The notes beneath the pieces were generated by a model. That model had not been told where the DNA came from. It searched no databases and saw only the letters and a program-made list of their open reading frames with translations. Positions 1 through 8,814 of a stretch of 64,000 nt of DNA are shown here, piece by piece; position 1 is the first letter of the stretch; every line of letters begins with the position of its first letter. This stretch comes from Gammaproteobacteria bacterium UBA7310. GTDB lineage: Bacteria > Pseudomonadota > Gammaproteobacteria > Pseudomonadales > Ketobacteraceae. The translations under genes and the position numbers were made by a program. The stretch spans positions 1-64,000 of the forward strand of contig DKQK01000057.1 in NCBI GenBank assembly GCA_002471665.1, in the 5' to 3' direction.

Positions 1-76
1 CGCGGTTTTTAACCCGCATCATCACAGCTAAATGCCTTGATTTTGCTGTGATCCAGCCTTGATTCGGCTGTTAGAA

Positions 77-163
77 TGGTGCCCAGGAGAGGACTTGAAC
101 CTCCACGACCGTAAGGCCACCAGCACCTGAAGCTGGCGTGTCTACCAATTTCACCACCTGGGC
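77..163 (-). tRNA. tRNA-Leu (anticodon CAG)
   Basis: Read on the minus strand, the 7-bp acceptor stem GCCCAGG / CCTGGGC closes the molecule and the 3' end carries ACCA encoded in the genome. The D-arm motif TGGTGAAATTGGTAGAC, the anticodon stem-loop CCAGC-TTCAGGT-GCTGG, a long class II variable arm and the T-arm GTTCAAGTCC are all visible. The seven-base loop TTCAGGT places CAG as the anticodon, reading CUG leucine codons. A tRNA-Leu immediately upstream of rnr is also the arrangement I know from Pseudomonas. Confidence 0.96.
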
Positions 164-174
164 AGAGGGCCGCT

Positions 175-203
175 AATTTACGGTCTAACCCGGGTTCTGT
201 CAA
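175..203 (-). promoter_or_regulatory. sigma-70 promoter of tRNA-Leu
   Basis: On the minus strand a perfect -35 hexamer TTGACA (198-203) is followed by a 17-base spacer and TAAATT (175-180) as -10. The expected start near 168 lies a few bases before the tRNA 5' end at 163. The position and spacing are what is expected of a strong stable-RNA promoter; the -10 has four of six consensus bases. Confidence 0.72.
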
Positions 204-317
204 CTCCCAGTTTAACAAAAATCCCAAATTTGTTTTGCCTGCAGGGGATCTTTCCTTGTAAAAAGGCTACTAACTACCTAAAGTGCCCGAAAGCACCCGC
301 AACCATAGGAAACGTGC

Positions 318-2774
318 ATGACAAATTGGTCCTGGTCGGACGACCCGAACCTCGACAAAGAAGCCGAAAAATACGATAACCCCGTGCCCAGCCGCGACTA
401 CATCCTGAAGTTGCTTAATGACCGGGGTAAGCCTCTCACCCACCGCCAGATCTGTGCTGAACTCAACCTGCATGATGATGAACCCATTGAAGCCGTGCGC
501 CGCCGCTTGCGGGCCATGGAACGGGATGGGCAATTGTTGTCCAATCGCCGGGGCGCCTACGGGGTAGCGGAGAAGATGGATCTGATTCGGGGGGTGATCA
601 TCGGTCATCGTGACGGGTTCGGCTTTTTGAAGCCCGAGGATGGCAGCGATGATCTGTATTTGAGTGCGCGCCAGATGCGTTGCGGTTTTGACGGTGACAA
701 GGTGCTGGCCCGGGCCAGTGGCTTGGATCATCGCGGTCGCCGCGAGGCCACCATTGTGGAGGTGTTGGAGCGCAAAACCCAACGTTTGGTAGGGCGCTAC
801 TTCAAGGAAAGCAACATCGGCTTTGTGACCCCGGAAAACCGCCGTATCAGCCAGGATGTATTGATTCCGCCGGACGACACCTTAAAGGCCAAAAACGGCC
901 AGTTCGTGCTGGTGGAGATCACCCAGCCGCCCAGTTACCGGGGGCAGCCGGAGGGTCGTATTATGGAAATCATTGGTGATCATATGGCGCCGGGAATGGA
1001 AATCGATGTGGCCATCCGCAACCATGATATTCCCCATGTATGGCCACAAGAGGTGGAGGACGCCGCCCAGCGGTTTGGCTCCGGCCTGCAGCAGAGCGAT
1101 TACCAGCACCGTTTCGACCTGCGCAAACAGCCGTTTGTGACCATCGACGGCGAAGACGCCAAGGATTTTGACGACGCCGTGTACTGCGAGAAGAAGCGCA
1201 GCGGTGGCTGGAAGCTGTCCGTGGCCATTGCGGACGTTTCCCATTATGTGCACCCCGGTGATGCCCTGGATCAGGAGGCCCGCAAGCGTGGCAACTCGGT
1301 GTATTTTCCCGAGCATGTGGTGCCCATGCTGCCGGTGAACCTGTCCAACGGCCTGTGTTCCCTGAATCCCCAGGTGGATCGGCTGGCCTTGGTGTGTGAA
1401 ATGAGCGTCAGCGCCAGCGGCAAAGTCAGCCGCTACTGCTTTTTCGAGGCAGTGATCTGTTCCCACGCGCGCCTTACCTATAATAAGGTCGGCACTATTC
1501 TGCAGCAGCCGGAATCGCAGGAAGGCCAGGATCTGCGTCAGGAGTACCGCAAGATCGTGCCACACCTGGAGGATCTCTACAGCCTGTTCCACGCCTTTCG
1601 TGCCCAGCGGGACGAGCGTGGCGCCATTGATTTTGAAACCACTGAAACCAAAATCGAGTTCGGTGAAGATCGCAAGATCGAGCGCATTGTGCCCACCCAG
1701 CGCAACGACGCCCACAAAATCATTGAAGAGTGCATGCTGGCGGCCAACGTATGTGCCGCCAAATTCCTGCAGAAGTACAAGTTGCCGGCGCTGTTTCGTG
1801 TGCATGAAGGCCCCAAGAATGAAAAGCTGGAGAACCTGCGGGCTTTTCTGAAAGAGCTGAGCATTCCCTTTATGGCGCGCTCGGAGCCCAAGCCTTCCGA
1901 CTATCAGGAGGTGTTGTCCAGTATCCAGGATCGCCCCGATTTTGAGCTGATCCAGACTGTAATGCTGCGCTCCATGAATCAGGCGGTGTATTCGCCGGAA
2001 AACAAAGGCCATTTCGGCCTGGCCTACGGCGCCTATGCCCACTTTACATCACCCATCCGGCGTTATCCGGATCTGTTGGTGCACCGTGCCATTCGTTACT
2101 TTGTCCGCAGTGGCAAGGAAACCACCAACATCAAGTGCATGCCGGGCGCACCGGTGATTCCCCAGCAGAAGATTCTGCCCTATGACGCCGCCGCCATGGT
2201 GGAGTTGGGGGAGCAGTGCTCCATGACCGAGCGCCGGGCCGATGAAGCCACCTGGGATGTCATTGGCTGGCTGAAGTGCGAATACATGAGCGATAAGATC
2301 GGTGATGTGTTCAAGGGCATCATTTCCGGCGTCACCGGTTTTGGCCTGTTCGTGGAGCTGAAGGACATCTACGTGGAAGGGCTGGTGCATGTCAGTTCCC
2401 TGACCAGCGATTATTACCACTTTGATGAAGTGCGGCATCGGTTGGTGGGGGAGAAGAGCGGCCTGGCGTTCGCGCTGGGGGATGAAGTGACCGTCAGTGT
2501 GGCGAAAGTGGACCTGGACGACCGCAAGCTTGATTTTGAATTGCTGGCAGGGGGTAAGCGGGCCCGCTGGAGCAAGGAAAACCCCAAACCGGAATCCAAA
2601 TCCCGTCGCGGCAAGAAAGAGGCGGGCAAGGGTACTGGCAATGGGGCAGGCAAAGGAGCCGGCAAGAATCCCAAAGGGGGTAAAAAGGCGGGCACCCAAC
2701 GGCATGAGGTGGCCAAGCAGGCCACCAAGAAATCCCGCAGCAAGCCCAAGCAAGGGAAAAAGAAAAAGCGATAG
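318..2774 (+). CDS. rnr: ribonuclease R
   Basis: RNase R is a processive 3'-to-5' exoribonuclease that degrades structured RNA and takes part in rRNA and mRNA turnover. The 818-residue protein has the full family order. It has an N-terminal winged-helix part (about 25-85), two cold-shock/OB domains (about 90-220), the RNB catalytic domain (about 260-590) with the acidic metal site AKDFDDAVY near residue 283, and a C-terminal S1 domain containing GDVFKGIISGVTGFGLFVEL (about 655-740). It ends in a Lys/Arg/Gly-rich tail typical of gammaproteobacterial RNase R. The start follows an AGGAAA-like ribosome binding site. rlmB follows after three bases, so the two are co-transcribed. Confidence 0.98.
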   Translation: MTNWSWSDDPNLDKEAEKYDNPVPSRDYILKLLNDRGKPLTHRQICAELNLHDDEPIEAVRRRLRAMERDGQLLSNRRGAYGVAEKMDLIRGVIIGHRDGFGFLKPEDGSDDLYLSARQMRCGFDGDKVLARASGLDHRGRREATIVEVLERKTQRLVGRYFKESNIGFVTPENRRISQDVLIPPDDTLKAKNGQFVLVEITQPPSYRGQPEGRIMEIIGDHMAPGMEIDVAIRNHDIPHVWPQEVEDAAQRFGSGLQQSDYQHRFDLRKQPFVTIDGEDAKDFDDAVYCEKKRSGGWKLSVAIADVSHYVHPGDALDQEARKRGNSVYFPEHVVPMLPVNLSNGLCSLNPQVDRLALVCEMSVSASGKVSRYCFFEAVICSHARLTYNKVGTILQQPESQEGQDLRQEYRKIVPHLEDLYSLFHAFRAQRDERGAIDFETTETKIEFGEDRKIERIVPTQRNDAHKIIEECMLAANVCAAKFLQKYKLPALFRVHEGPKNEKLENLRAFLKELSIPFMARSEPKPSDYQEVLSSIQDRPDFELIQTVMLRSMNQAVYSPENKGHFGLAYGAYAHFTSPIRRYPDLLVHRAIRYFVRSGKETTNIKCMPGAPVIPQQKILPYDAAAMVELGEQCSMTERRADEATWDVIGWLKCEYMSDKIGDVFKGIISGVTGFGLFVELKDIYVEGLVHVSSLTSDYYHFDEVRHRLVGEKSGLAFALGDEVTVSVAKVDLDDRKLDFELLAGGKRARWSKENPKPESKSRRGKKEAGKGTGNGAGKGAGKNPKGGKKAGTQRHEVAKQATKKSRSKPKQGKKKKR

Positions 2775-2777
2775 CAT

Positions 2778-3530
2778 ATGTCCAAAGCAGAATGGTTGTA
2801 TGGAATCCATACCGTCACCGCGGTGCTGAACAAGCACCCGGAGCGGGTATTGGAGATCAGGGTTCAGGAAGGGCGCGACGAGCGCCGTCTGGATGCGGTT
2901 CTGACGCTGGCGCGACAGTTGGGTGTGGCGGTTCAGCAGGTTAATAAAAAATCCATGGATCACCAATTTGCCGAGGCCAATCACCAGGGCCTGGCGGCCC
3001 GTTGCCGGCTGGCCGCAGCACTGGATGAGCATGCCTTGTTTGATTTGCTCGATCGCCTGCAGGAGCCGCCGTTTTTGCTGATTCTGGATTCCGTGACCGA
3101 TCCCCATAATCTGGGGGCGGTGCTGCGCAGTGCCGATGCGGCGGGCGTGCATGCGGTGATTACCACCCGGGACAAGTCCGTCGGCCTGACCCCGGTGGTG
3201 CGCCGGGTGGCGGTAGGGGCAGCGGAAATTATGCCGTTTGCTCAGGTCACCAACCTGGCTCGCTTACTGAAACAGTTGCAGGAGCGGCAGATCTGGGTGG
3301 TGGGAACCGAGCTGGATGCAACCGCTGCCAATCTTTACACCACCGACCTCAAGGGGCCGCTGGCGCTGGTTATGGGGGCGGAGGGGCCGGGCCTGCGGCG
3401 TCTGACCCGGGAGCATTGCGATCAATTGGTGTACATTCCCATGCAGGGAGACGTGCAGAGCCTGAATGTCTCCGTCGCCACCGGTGTCTGCCTGTTCGAA
3501 GCCCTGCGCCAGAGACGGTCCTTCTCGTAG
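2778..3530 (+). CDS. rlmB: 23S rRNA (guanosine-2251-2'-O)-methyltransferase
   Basis: RlmB transfers a methyl group from SAM to the 2'-O of G2251 in the peptidyl-transferase P-loop of 23S rRNA. The 250-residue product has an N-terminal substrate-binding domain (about 5-80) and a C-terminal SpoU/TrmD trefoil-knot domain. The three SpoU motifs are visible: DPHNLGAVLRSADAAG (motif 1), MGAEGPGLRRLTREHCD (motif 2) and IPMQGDVQSLNVSVATGV (motif 3). The asparagine and arginine of motif 1 and the SLNVS core of motif 3 are intact. It directly follows rnr, as in most gammaproteobacteria. Confidence 0.97.
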   Translation: MSKAEWLYGIHTVTAVLNKHPERVLEIRVQEGRDERRLDAVLTLARQLGVAVQQVNKKSMDHQFAEANHQGLAARCRLAAALDEHALFDLLDRLQEPPFLLILDSVTDPHNLGAVLRSADAAGVHAVITTRDKSVGLTPVVRRVAVGAAEIMPFAQVTNLARLLKQLQERQIWVVGTELDATAANLYTTDLKGPLALVMGAEGPGLRRLTREHCDQLVYIPMQGDVQSLNVSVATGVCLFEALRQRRSFS

Positions 3531-3554
3531 CGCTTCTGTCTCGTAAAGCTTCTG

Positions 3555-3581
3555 TTGTTTTTCCAGGTAACCTCCTATAGA
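3555..3581 (+). promoter_or_regulatory. candidate promoter of the rpsF operon
   Basis: TATAGA (3576-3581) is a good -10 match, but the upstream TTGTTT (3555-3560) leaves only 15 bases of spacer. The 157-base gap between rlmB and rpsF is the natural place for an operon promoter. The match is suggestive only. Confidence 0.3.
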
Positions 3582-3635
3582 ATTCGCGATCCTTCGCTCT
3601 CCGTGAGTGAAGAGCAATAAGTTAGTAAGCATTAA

Positions 3636-3682
3636 CTCCTTGCCTTACCCAGCTTGATGGGGAGGCTATAATCCGTAAGGAG
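3636..3682 (+). promoter_or_regulatory. candidate S6:S18 autoregulatory leader of rpsF
   Basis: The leader just before rpsF can pair CCTTAC (3643-3648) with GTAAGG (3675-3680). It can alternatively pair CTCCTT (3636-3641) with the AAGGAG Shine-Dalgarno (3677-3682). A CCG trinucleotide (3673-3675) borders the stem. Known rpsF leaders bind the S6:S18 heterodimer through a hairpin with a conserved CCG. I infer a similar control here because the two pairings are mutually exclusive and one masks the ribosome binding site. Confidence 0.38.
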
Positions 3683-3687
3683 ATGTC

Positions 3688-4128
3688 ATGAGACATTACG
3701 AAATCGTTTTTATGGTTCACCCTGATCAGAGTGAACAGGTTCCCGGTATGGTCGAGCGTTACAAGGGCCAGATCCAGGAAGGTGGTGGTCAGATCCACCG
3801 TCTGGAAGACTGGGGCCGCCGTCAGTTGGCTTATCCCATCAATAAAATCCACAAGGCTCATTATGTTCTGATGAACATCGAATGTTCCCAGGACGTTCTG
3901 GATGAGCTGTCCAGCGCCTTTAAATTCAACGATGCTGTATTGCGCAACATGGTGATTCGCCGTGATGAAGCCGTTGCTGAGCAATCTGTTCTGGCCAAGG
4001 CCAACGAGAAAGATCGTGGCGAATCCTCTTACCGCGGTGAGCGGGCGGAATCCAGCGATGATCGCAGCAATGACAGCAGCGATGACAGCGACAGCAGTGA
4101 TGAAGAAGAGACAGACTCCGAAGAATAA
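3688..4128 (+). CDS. rpsF: 30S ribosomal protein S6
   Basis: S6 binds 16S rRNA in the platform of the small subunit together with S18. The protein begins MRHYEIVFMVHPDQSEQVP and contains the conserved GGQIHRLEDWGRRQLAYPI segment (about 34-52). From about residue 112 the protein continues into an unusually acidic Ser/Asp/Glu tail ending at residue 146, longer than the glutamate tail of E. coli S6. It has a strong AAGGAG ribosome binding site. It is the first gene of the rpsF-priB-rpsR-DUF2232-rplI operon. Confidence 0.98.
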   Translation: MRHYEIVFMVHPDQSEQVPGMVERYKGQIQEGGGQIHRLEDWGRRQLAYPINKIHKAHYVLMNIECSQDVLDELSSAFKFNDAVLRNMVIRRDEAVAEQSVLAKANEKDRGESSYRGERAESSDDRSNDSSDDSDSSDEEETDSEE

Positions 4129-4150
4129 TCGGATCTGGTTGAACCGCTGA

Positions 4151-4459
4151 GTGGAAATCAATCAACTGGTTCTGAGTGGCACCGTAACGGAAATCAAGGG
4201 TTTACGTTACACACCAGCCGGTGTTCCCCATTACAGCTTTATGTTGGAACACCGATCCCGTCAGGAAGAGGCGGGTGCCCCACGGGAAGTGCTTTGCCGG
4301 ATTAAGGTAGAGGCACGGGGACAAGGCATCACCACACAGTGTGAAAGCCTGTCCGTCAGTGATCGGGTGCAGGTGAGCGGGTTTCTGGCCCGGGTCAGTT
4401 ACAAGGATACCTCGGCAACCCAACTGGTGTTGCACGCTCAGCAAATTGAATTGCGTTAA
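4151..4459 (+). CDS. priB: primosomal replication protein N
   Basis: PriB is a single OB-fold, ssDNA-binding dimer that bridges PriA and DnaT during restart of collapsed replication forks. The 102-residue product starts at GTG (MEINQLVLSGTV) and has the OB-fold pattern GVPHYSFMLEHRS and VQVSGFLAR typical of PriB. It lies between rpsF and rpsR, the conserved location in enteric and several other gammaproteobacteria. Pseudomonas, as I recall, lacks a recognisable gene here, so its presence helps to separate this organism from true pseudomonads. Confidence 0.93.
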   Translation: MEINQLVLSGTVTEIKGLRYTPAGVPHYSFMLEHRSRQEEAGAPREVLCRIKVEARGQGITTQCESLSVSDRVQVSGFLARVSYKDTSATQLVLHAQQIELR

Positions 4460-4503
4460 GTGGGCTGCTTAGTCAGCTGATTAATTAAGTACAGGAGCCA
4501 ACC

Positions 4504-4731
4504 ATGGCACGTTTTTATCGTCGCAGAAAGTTCTGCCGTTTTACCGCTGAAGGCGTAACCGAGATCGATTACAAGGATCTGGATACCCTGAAAAACTACA
4601 TTACCGAAACTGGCAAAATCGTACCCAGCCGCATCACCGGCACCAGTGCGAAGTACCAACGTCAGCTGGCCCGTGCTGTTAAGCGCGCCCGTGCTCTGGC
4701 TTTGTTGCCTTATTCTGACTCACACAAGTAA
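4504..4731 (+). CDS. rpsR: 30S ribosomal protein S18
   Basis: S18 pairs with S6 on the 30S platform. The 75-residue basic protein starts MARFYRRRKFCRFTAEGV and contains the hallmark LKNYITETGKIVPSRITGT, followed by the basic helix AKYQRQLARAVKRARALALL. Length and sequence are standard. A good ribosome binding site (AGGAG) lies just before the ATG. Confidence 0.98.
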   Translation: MARFYRRRKFCRFTAEGVTEIDYKDLDTLKNYITETGKIVPSRITGTSAKYQRQLARAVKRARALALLPYSDSHK

Positions 4732-4750
4732 CCAGGCTTAGGCCAGTAGT

Positions 4751-5620
4751 ATGTTGATGCTGGCAAAGTGGGTCATGGGCGGGCCCTTGCAGGCGCTCGC
4801 TGCAGCCGTGATTCTGGCCATGTTGCCAGGGTTGGGGTGGGCCTCAGCCGCCGTAGTGGCGCTGGTGGCCCTGAGAAAGAACCTAAGTGACGCCGCGCTG
4901 CCGTTGGTGGGTGCGTTGTTGGTTGCGGTGCTGGTGCACTGGGCCGCCGGGGACATTACCCAGGCCGGCACGGTCATCGCGGCGCTGGCGGCAAGCCTGG
5001 TGCTTGCCGCTACCCGCTCCCTGGCGTGGGCATTGCTGGCTTTGGGTGGCTGTGCCGCAGCCTACATGGCGCTGATGTTGAATCTGGCGCCCGCCACGAT
5101 CAACGAACTGGTGGCATTGTTTCAGCCAACCTACGACGACTTCGTGGTACAGCTGAAGCAGGCTAATCCGGAAGCCGAAACCCTGTTCGAACAGCTTGAG
5201 GCTCGGAACGTGGTGGTGGAAGGCATGGTGTGGGTGACCACCGTCGGTGCAACCGCAGCGTTGTTGCTGGCCCGCTGGCTGCAGGCCAGGCTGTACAACC
5301 CCGGTGGGTTTCGCCGCGAGTTTCACAGCCTGCGCCTGATGCCGGCGGTGGCAGCGGCCCTGGCGTTGATTCTGTTGCTGGGGCAGAACTACCCACAAGC
5401 GCGACTGGTGCTGCCTTGTGTGGTGGTGCCGATGCTGATGGCGGGGTTGGCTCTGGTGCACGGCGTGTTGGGGGCCAAACCCAACAACGGCCCTATGCTG
5501 GTGTTCTTTTACGTGGGGCTGATTCTCACATCCTGGTTCGGGATGATGATATTGGTCTCAGCGGCTGTGATAGACAGTTTTGTTGATATTAGAAATCGAA
5601 TTCAAAAGAGGTATGAGTGA
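4751..5620 (+). CDS. DUF2232 / YybS-like inner-membrane protein
   Basis: This 289-residue, very hydrophobic protein has about eight predicted membrane segments, for example near residues 10-45, 50-70, 75-110, 155-175, 195-215, 220-240 and 250-280. A membrane protein of this type sits between rpsR and rplI in Pseudomonas and relatives and is usually called DUF2232. Its function is not established. The stop codon TGA overlaps the ATG of rplI (TGATG), so translation of the two is probably coupled. Confidence 0.85.
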   Translation: MLMLAKWVMGGPLQALAAAVILAMLPGLGWASAAVVALVALRKNLSDAALPLVGALLVAVLVHWAAGDITQAGTVIAALAASLVLAATRSLAWALLALGGCAAAYMALMLNLAPATINELVALFQPTYDDFVVQLKQANPEAETLFEQLEARNVVVEGMVWVTTVGATAALLLARWLQARLYNPGGFRREFHSLRLMPAVAAALALILLLGQNYPQARLVLPCVVVPMLMAGLALVHGVLGAKPNNGPMLVFFYVGLILTSWFGMMILVSAAVIDSFVDIRNRIQKRYE

Positions 5621-6069
5621 TGGAAGTCATCTTATTGGAAAACAACCGCAACCTGGGTGAACTGGGTGACAAGGTAAACGTTCGTGCCGGCTACGGCCGC
5701 AACTTTCTGATCCCTCAGGGTAAGGCAGTGCCTGCCACAGAAGCGAACATCAAGCACTTTGAAGAGCGTCGCGCCGAGCTGGAAAAAGCAGCTGCAGACA
5801 AACTGGCTGCAGCCCAGGGGCGTGCCGACAAAATCACCGAGCTGGCCAGCGTCACCATTCCGGCCAAATGCGGAGACGAAGGCAAGCTGTTTGGTTCCGT
5901 TGGAACCCGCGATATTGCTGATGTCATCACTGCGGCCGGTGTTGAAGTGACCAAAGCCGAAGTGCTGATGCCCACTGGTGCAATCCGCAATACCGGTGAC
6001 TACGAAATTGATCTGCAGATTCACAGCGATGTGACGGCAACGATCAAGGTATCTGTTGTTCCTGAGTAA
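5620..6069 (+). CDS. rplI: 50S ribosomal protein L9
   Basis: L9 binds 23S rRNA at the base of the L1 stalk. The chosen start is the ATG at 5620 (MEVILLENNRNLGELGDKV), giving 149 residues, the usual length; a GTG three bases upstream is in frame but unnecessary. The N-terminal RNA-binding domain has VRAGYGRNFLIPQGKA. A long connecting helix leads to the C-terminal domain with GKLFGSVGTRDIADVI. The gene ends the ribosomal-protein operon before a hairpin terminator. Confidence 0.98.
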   Translation: MEVILLENNRNLGELGDKVNVRAGYGRNFLIPQGKAVPATEANIKHFEERRAELEKAAADKLAAAQGRADKITELASVTIPAKCGDEGKLFGSVGTRDIADVITAAGVEVTKAEVLMPTGAIRNTGDYEIDLQIHSDVTATIKVSVVPE

Positions 6070-6145
6070 GCCCCTGGCTTGCGTCTGACCGCTGCGGCCG
6101 TGGGCGCCGGTTAGACCGGTTCAGTGACTCAGTCATGCCTGCGAT

Positions 6146-6184
6146 AAAACTCTGGTACCCCTTTGGGTGCCGGAGTTTTGTTGT
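6146..6184 (+). terminator. intrinsic terminator after rplI
   Basis: The 15-base arms beginning AAAACTCTGGTACCC and ending GGGTGCCGGAGTTTT pair with two mismatched positions around a CTTTG loop, and the 3' arm ends in TTTTGTTGTTT. It lies 77 bases after the rplI stop and separates the ribosomal operon from dnaB. Confidence 0.85.
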
Positions 6185-6328
6185 TTCTGAAAACGCGTTT
6201 CCGGCGGCGCAGTCGTTGCCTGTTCCCGGGTGCGGATTCTCTGCAATGGAGGTTTGCACAGTCTTGCGGCCAGCCGTTAAACTGGGGTTATTCCGATGCC
6301 CGTGCACGTTTATAAGTAACCCGATTCC

Positions 6329-7717
6329 ATGAGTGATTCACCTATAGAGTTATCGCTGGATAATGATATCCAGTCGTCTGCCATCAAAGTGCCGCCCCAT
6401 TCCATTGAGGCCGAGCAATCGGTGATTGGTGGCCTGATGCTGGAGAACAGCGCCTTTGATGATGTGTCTGAAATTGCGTCCGATGTGGACTTCTACCGCC
6501 GCGATCACCGGTTGATCTTCCGTGCCATTGCCCAATTGGCGGAGTTATCCAAGCCCTACGATGTGGTGACCCTTGGTGAGGCACTGGATAATGCCGGAAT
6601 ATTGGAAGATTGCGGTGGTATGGCCTATCTGGCGCAACTTGCCAAGAACACCCCCAGTGCCAGCAACATCAAAGCCTACGCCGAAATCGTACGGGAGCGC
6701 TCCGTACTGCGGCAGATGATCAGCGTTTCCAACGAAATTGCCGATGCAGCGTTTCACCCGGAAGGCCGCAGTTCCACCGATCTGCTGGACGAGGCGGAGC
6801 GCAAGGTGTTTGGTATTGCCGAGCAGGGCAACAAGCAAGGTGGTCCGCAACCCATCAATGTGGTGTTGAAGGAAACGGTCGACAAGATCGATCAACTGTT
6901 CAAGTCCGATGAAGCCATCATCGGTATTCCCACCGGCTTCAAACAATTGGACGAAACCTTCTCCGGCCTGCGTCCGGGAGCGCTGGTCATTGTGGCGGCG
7001 CGCCCTGCCATGGGTAAGACCACGTTCTCCATGAATCTGGCCGAGAACGCGCTGATTCGGGCCGGCAAGCCGGTACTGGTATTCAGCATGGAGATGCCGT
7101 CAGAACAAATCGTGATGCGGATGCTGGCGTCGCTGGGCCGGATCGACCTTACCCGGGTCACCACCGGTAAGCTGGAAGAGGAAGATTGGCCCCGTTTCAG
7201 CTCTGCGGTGAGTATCTTGGCCGAGCAGAAGCTGTTTATTGACGACTCAGCCGGTCTCAGCCCCACAGAAGTGCGTGCCCGCTCCCGCCGTGTGGCCCGT
7301 GAACACGGTGAAATTGGATTGATTCTGGTGGATTACCTGCAATTGATGCAGGTGCCCGGTGCAGAAAGCCGGGTTAATGAAATATCCGAGATTTCCCGTA
7401 GCCTGAAAGGCCTGGCCAAGGAAATGAATTGCCCTGTCATCGCCTTGTCTCAGCTCAACCGGGGCCTGGAGCAGCGGCCCAACAAACGGCCTGTCATGTC
7501 GGATCTGCGTGAATCCGGTGCCATTGAGCAGGATGCGGACATCATTATGTTCATCTATCGGGATGAAGTGTATAACGAGGATTCCGACGACAAAGGCATC
7601 GCCGAGATCATCGTCGGCAAAAATCGTAACGGCCCCATCGATAAGGCGCGCCTGGCGTTCATCGGCAAGTATTCCCGCTTCGATGAGCTGGCCCCGGAAT
7701 CCTACGGAGACTTTTGA
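6329..7717 (+). CDS. dnaB: replicative DNA helicase
   Basis: DnaB is the hexameric 5'-to-3' helicase that unwinds the chromosome at the replication fork. The 462-residue protein has the N-terminal primase-interaction domain (about 20-125, starting PPHSIEAEQSVIGGLMLEN), a linker, and the RecA-like ATPase domain. The Walker A sequence is AARPAMGKTTF and Walker B is LILVDYLQLM. It also has SQLNRGLEQRPNKRPVMSDL and the arginine-finger region. No intein or insertion is present. The dnaB stop overlaps the start of alr. Confidence 0.98.
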   Translation: MSDSPIELSLDNDIQSSAIKVPPHSIEAEQSVIGGLMLENSAFDDVSEIASDVDFYRRDHRLIFRAIAQLAELSKPYDVVTLGEALDNAGILEDCGGMAYLAQLAKNTPSASNIKAYAEIVRERSVLRQMISVSNEIADAAFHPEGRSSTDLLDEAERKVFGIAEQGNKQGGPQPINVVLKETVDKIDQLFKSDEAIIGIPTGFKQLDETFSGLRPGALVIVAARPAMGKTTFSMNLAENALIRAGKPVLVFSMEMPSEQIVMRMLASLGRIDLTRVTTGKLEEEDWPRFSSAVSILAEQKLFIDDSAGLSPTEVRARSRRVAREHGEIGLILVDYLQLMQVPGAESRVNEISEISRSLKGLAKEMNCPVIALSQLNRGLEQRPNKRPVMSDLRESGAIEQDADIIMFIYRDEVYNEDSDDKGIAEIIVGKNRNGPIDKARLAFIGKYSRFDELAPESYGDF

Positions 7718-8814
7718 TCTTGAGTCGTGGAACCTGTGCGGTCATTGATCTGGCTGCCCTCGGGCATAATGTGTCTGCGGCGCGATCCGCGGCCAAGAGC
7801 AGTAAGGTGTTGGCGGTGGTCAAAGCGGATGCTTACGGTCACGGCCTGGTGCCCGTTGCCAAAGCCCTGGCTGCTGCCAGTGATGCGCTGGGCGTGGCGA
7901 CCTTCGAAGAGGGGGTGGCGCTGAGGCAGGCGGGCATTCAGCATCCGGTGCTGTTGATGGAGGGAGTACTGAGCGAGGCCCAGCTGCAACAGGCTGCCGA
8001 GTACGGTTTTCAAATTGTGGTGCATCAACCCTGGCAGTTGTCGATGTTGCTGGAATCCCATCTTTCCTGCGCGCTCAGCGTGTGGCTGAAAGTGGATACG
8101 GGCATGCATCGACTGGGTTTCGCCGAGCCCGGTTGTGCGTTGTTCTGGCAGCAGTTGCAGAACAGTCCCAAGGTGAAAGATGCGGTGTTAATGAGTCATC
8201 TGGCCTGTGCCGATGAAGCGGCGCACCCGCTCAACCAGCAGCAGGGTGAAGTCTTCCAGCGCCTGTGCCGGTCGGTGCGGGTGCAGCAGGCCAGCCTGGC
8301 CAATTCTGCGGCCACCCTGGATCGGCCGGAGTTTCATTACCAGTGGGTGCGCCCGGGTCTGATGTTGTACGGTGCGTCACCGTTTCCCGACCGGCTGGCG
8401 GTGGATCTGAATTTGAAACCCGCCATGCACCTGCAATCCCGAATCATATCCCGCTCCAGGGTGGCCGCCGGCGAGTCGGTGGGCTATGGCGCCACCTGGC
8501 GGGCCACCCGGCCCACGGACGTGGCGGTGGTGGCGATCGGTTACGGCGATGGCTATCCGCGTCACCTTTCGCCGCAGGCACAGGTGCTGATCCAGGGCCA
8601 GCGATGCCAGGTGGTGGGCCGGGTTTCCATGGATATGATTACCGTGGATGTGTCGGATTTGCCCGGGGCGGGCCCGCACACTCCGGTGACCCTGTGGGGG
8701 CCGGGGTTACCGGTGGAAGAGGTTGCCCAGTGGGCCGGTACGGTGAACTATGAACTGTTGTGCCAGATCACCGGTCGGGTGCAGCGGGTCTATCAACATG
8801 CCGAGTCGGTCTGA
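7714..8814 (+). CDS. alr: alanine racemase
   Basis: Alr interconverts L- and D-alanine with pyridoxal phosphate and supplies D-alanine for peptidoglycan. The PLP lysine lies in VVKADAYGHG (about residue 33). The C-terminal domain has the catalytic tyrosine region ESVGYGATWRA and the GYGDGYPR and GRVSMDMITVDVSD motifs. The start appears to be TTG, at 7714 or 7720, overlapping the dnaB stop; no ATG is available upstream of the conserved N-terminus. The 366-residue length is standard. Confidence 0.95.
   Translation: MILSRGTCAVIDLAALGHNVSAARSAAKSSKVLAVVKADAYGHGLVPVAKALAAASDALGVATFEEGVALRQAGIQHPVLLMEGVLSEAQLQQAAEYGFQIVVHQPWQLSMLLESHLSCALSVWLKVDTGMHRLGFAEPGCALFWQQLQNSPKVKDAVLMSHLACADEAAHPLNQQQGEVFQRLCRSVRVQQASLANSAATLDRPEFHYQWVRPGLMLYGASPFPDRLAVDLNLKPAMHLQSRIISRSRVAAGESVGYGATWRATRPTDVAVVAIGYGDGYPRHLSPQAQVLIQGQRCQVVGRVSMDMITVDVSDLPGAGPHTPVTLWGPGLPVEEVAQWAGTVNYELLCQITGRVQRVYQHAESV

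Noticed and set aside
882..2042. Long open frame on the minus strand inside rnr
   Set aside because: It is antisense to the conserved RNase R catalytic domain, has no family motifs and is a GC-driven shadow.
2049..3152. Long minus-strand open frame across the rnr-rlmB junction
   Set aside because: It overlaps two conserved genes in antisense and carries no recognisable domain.
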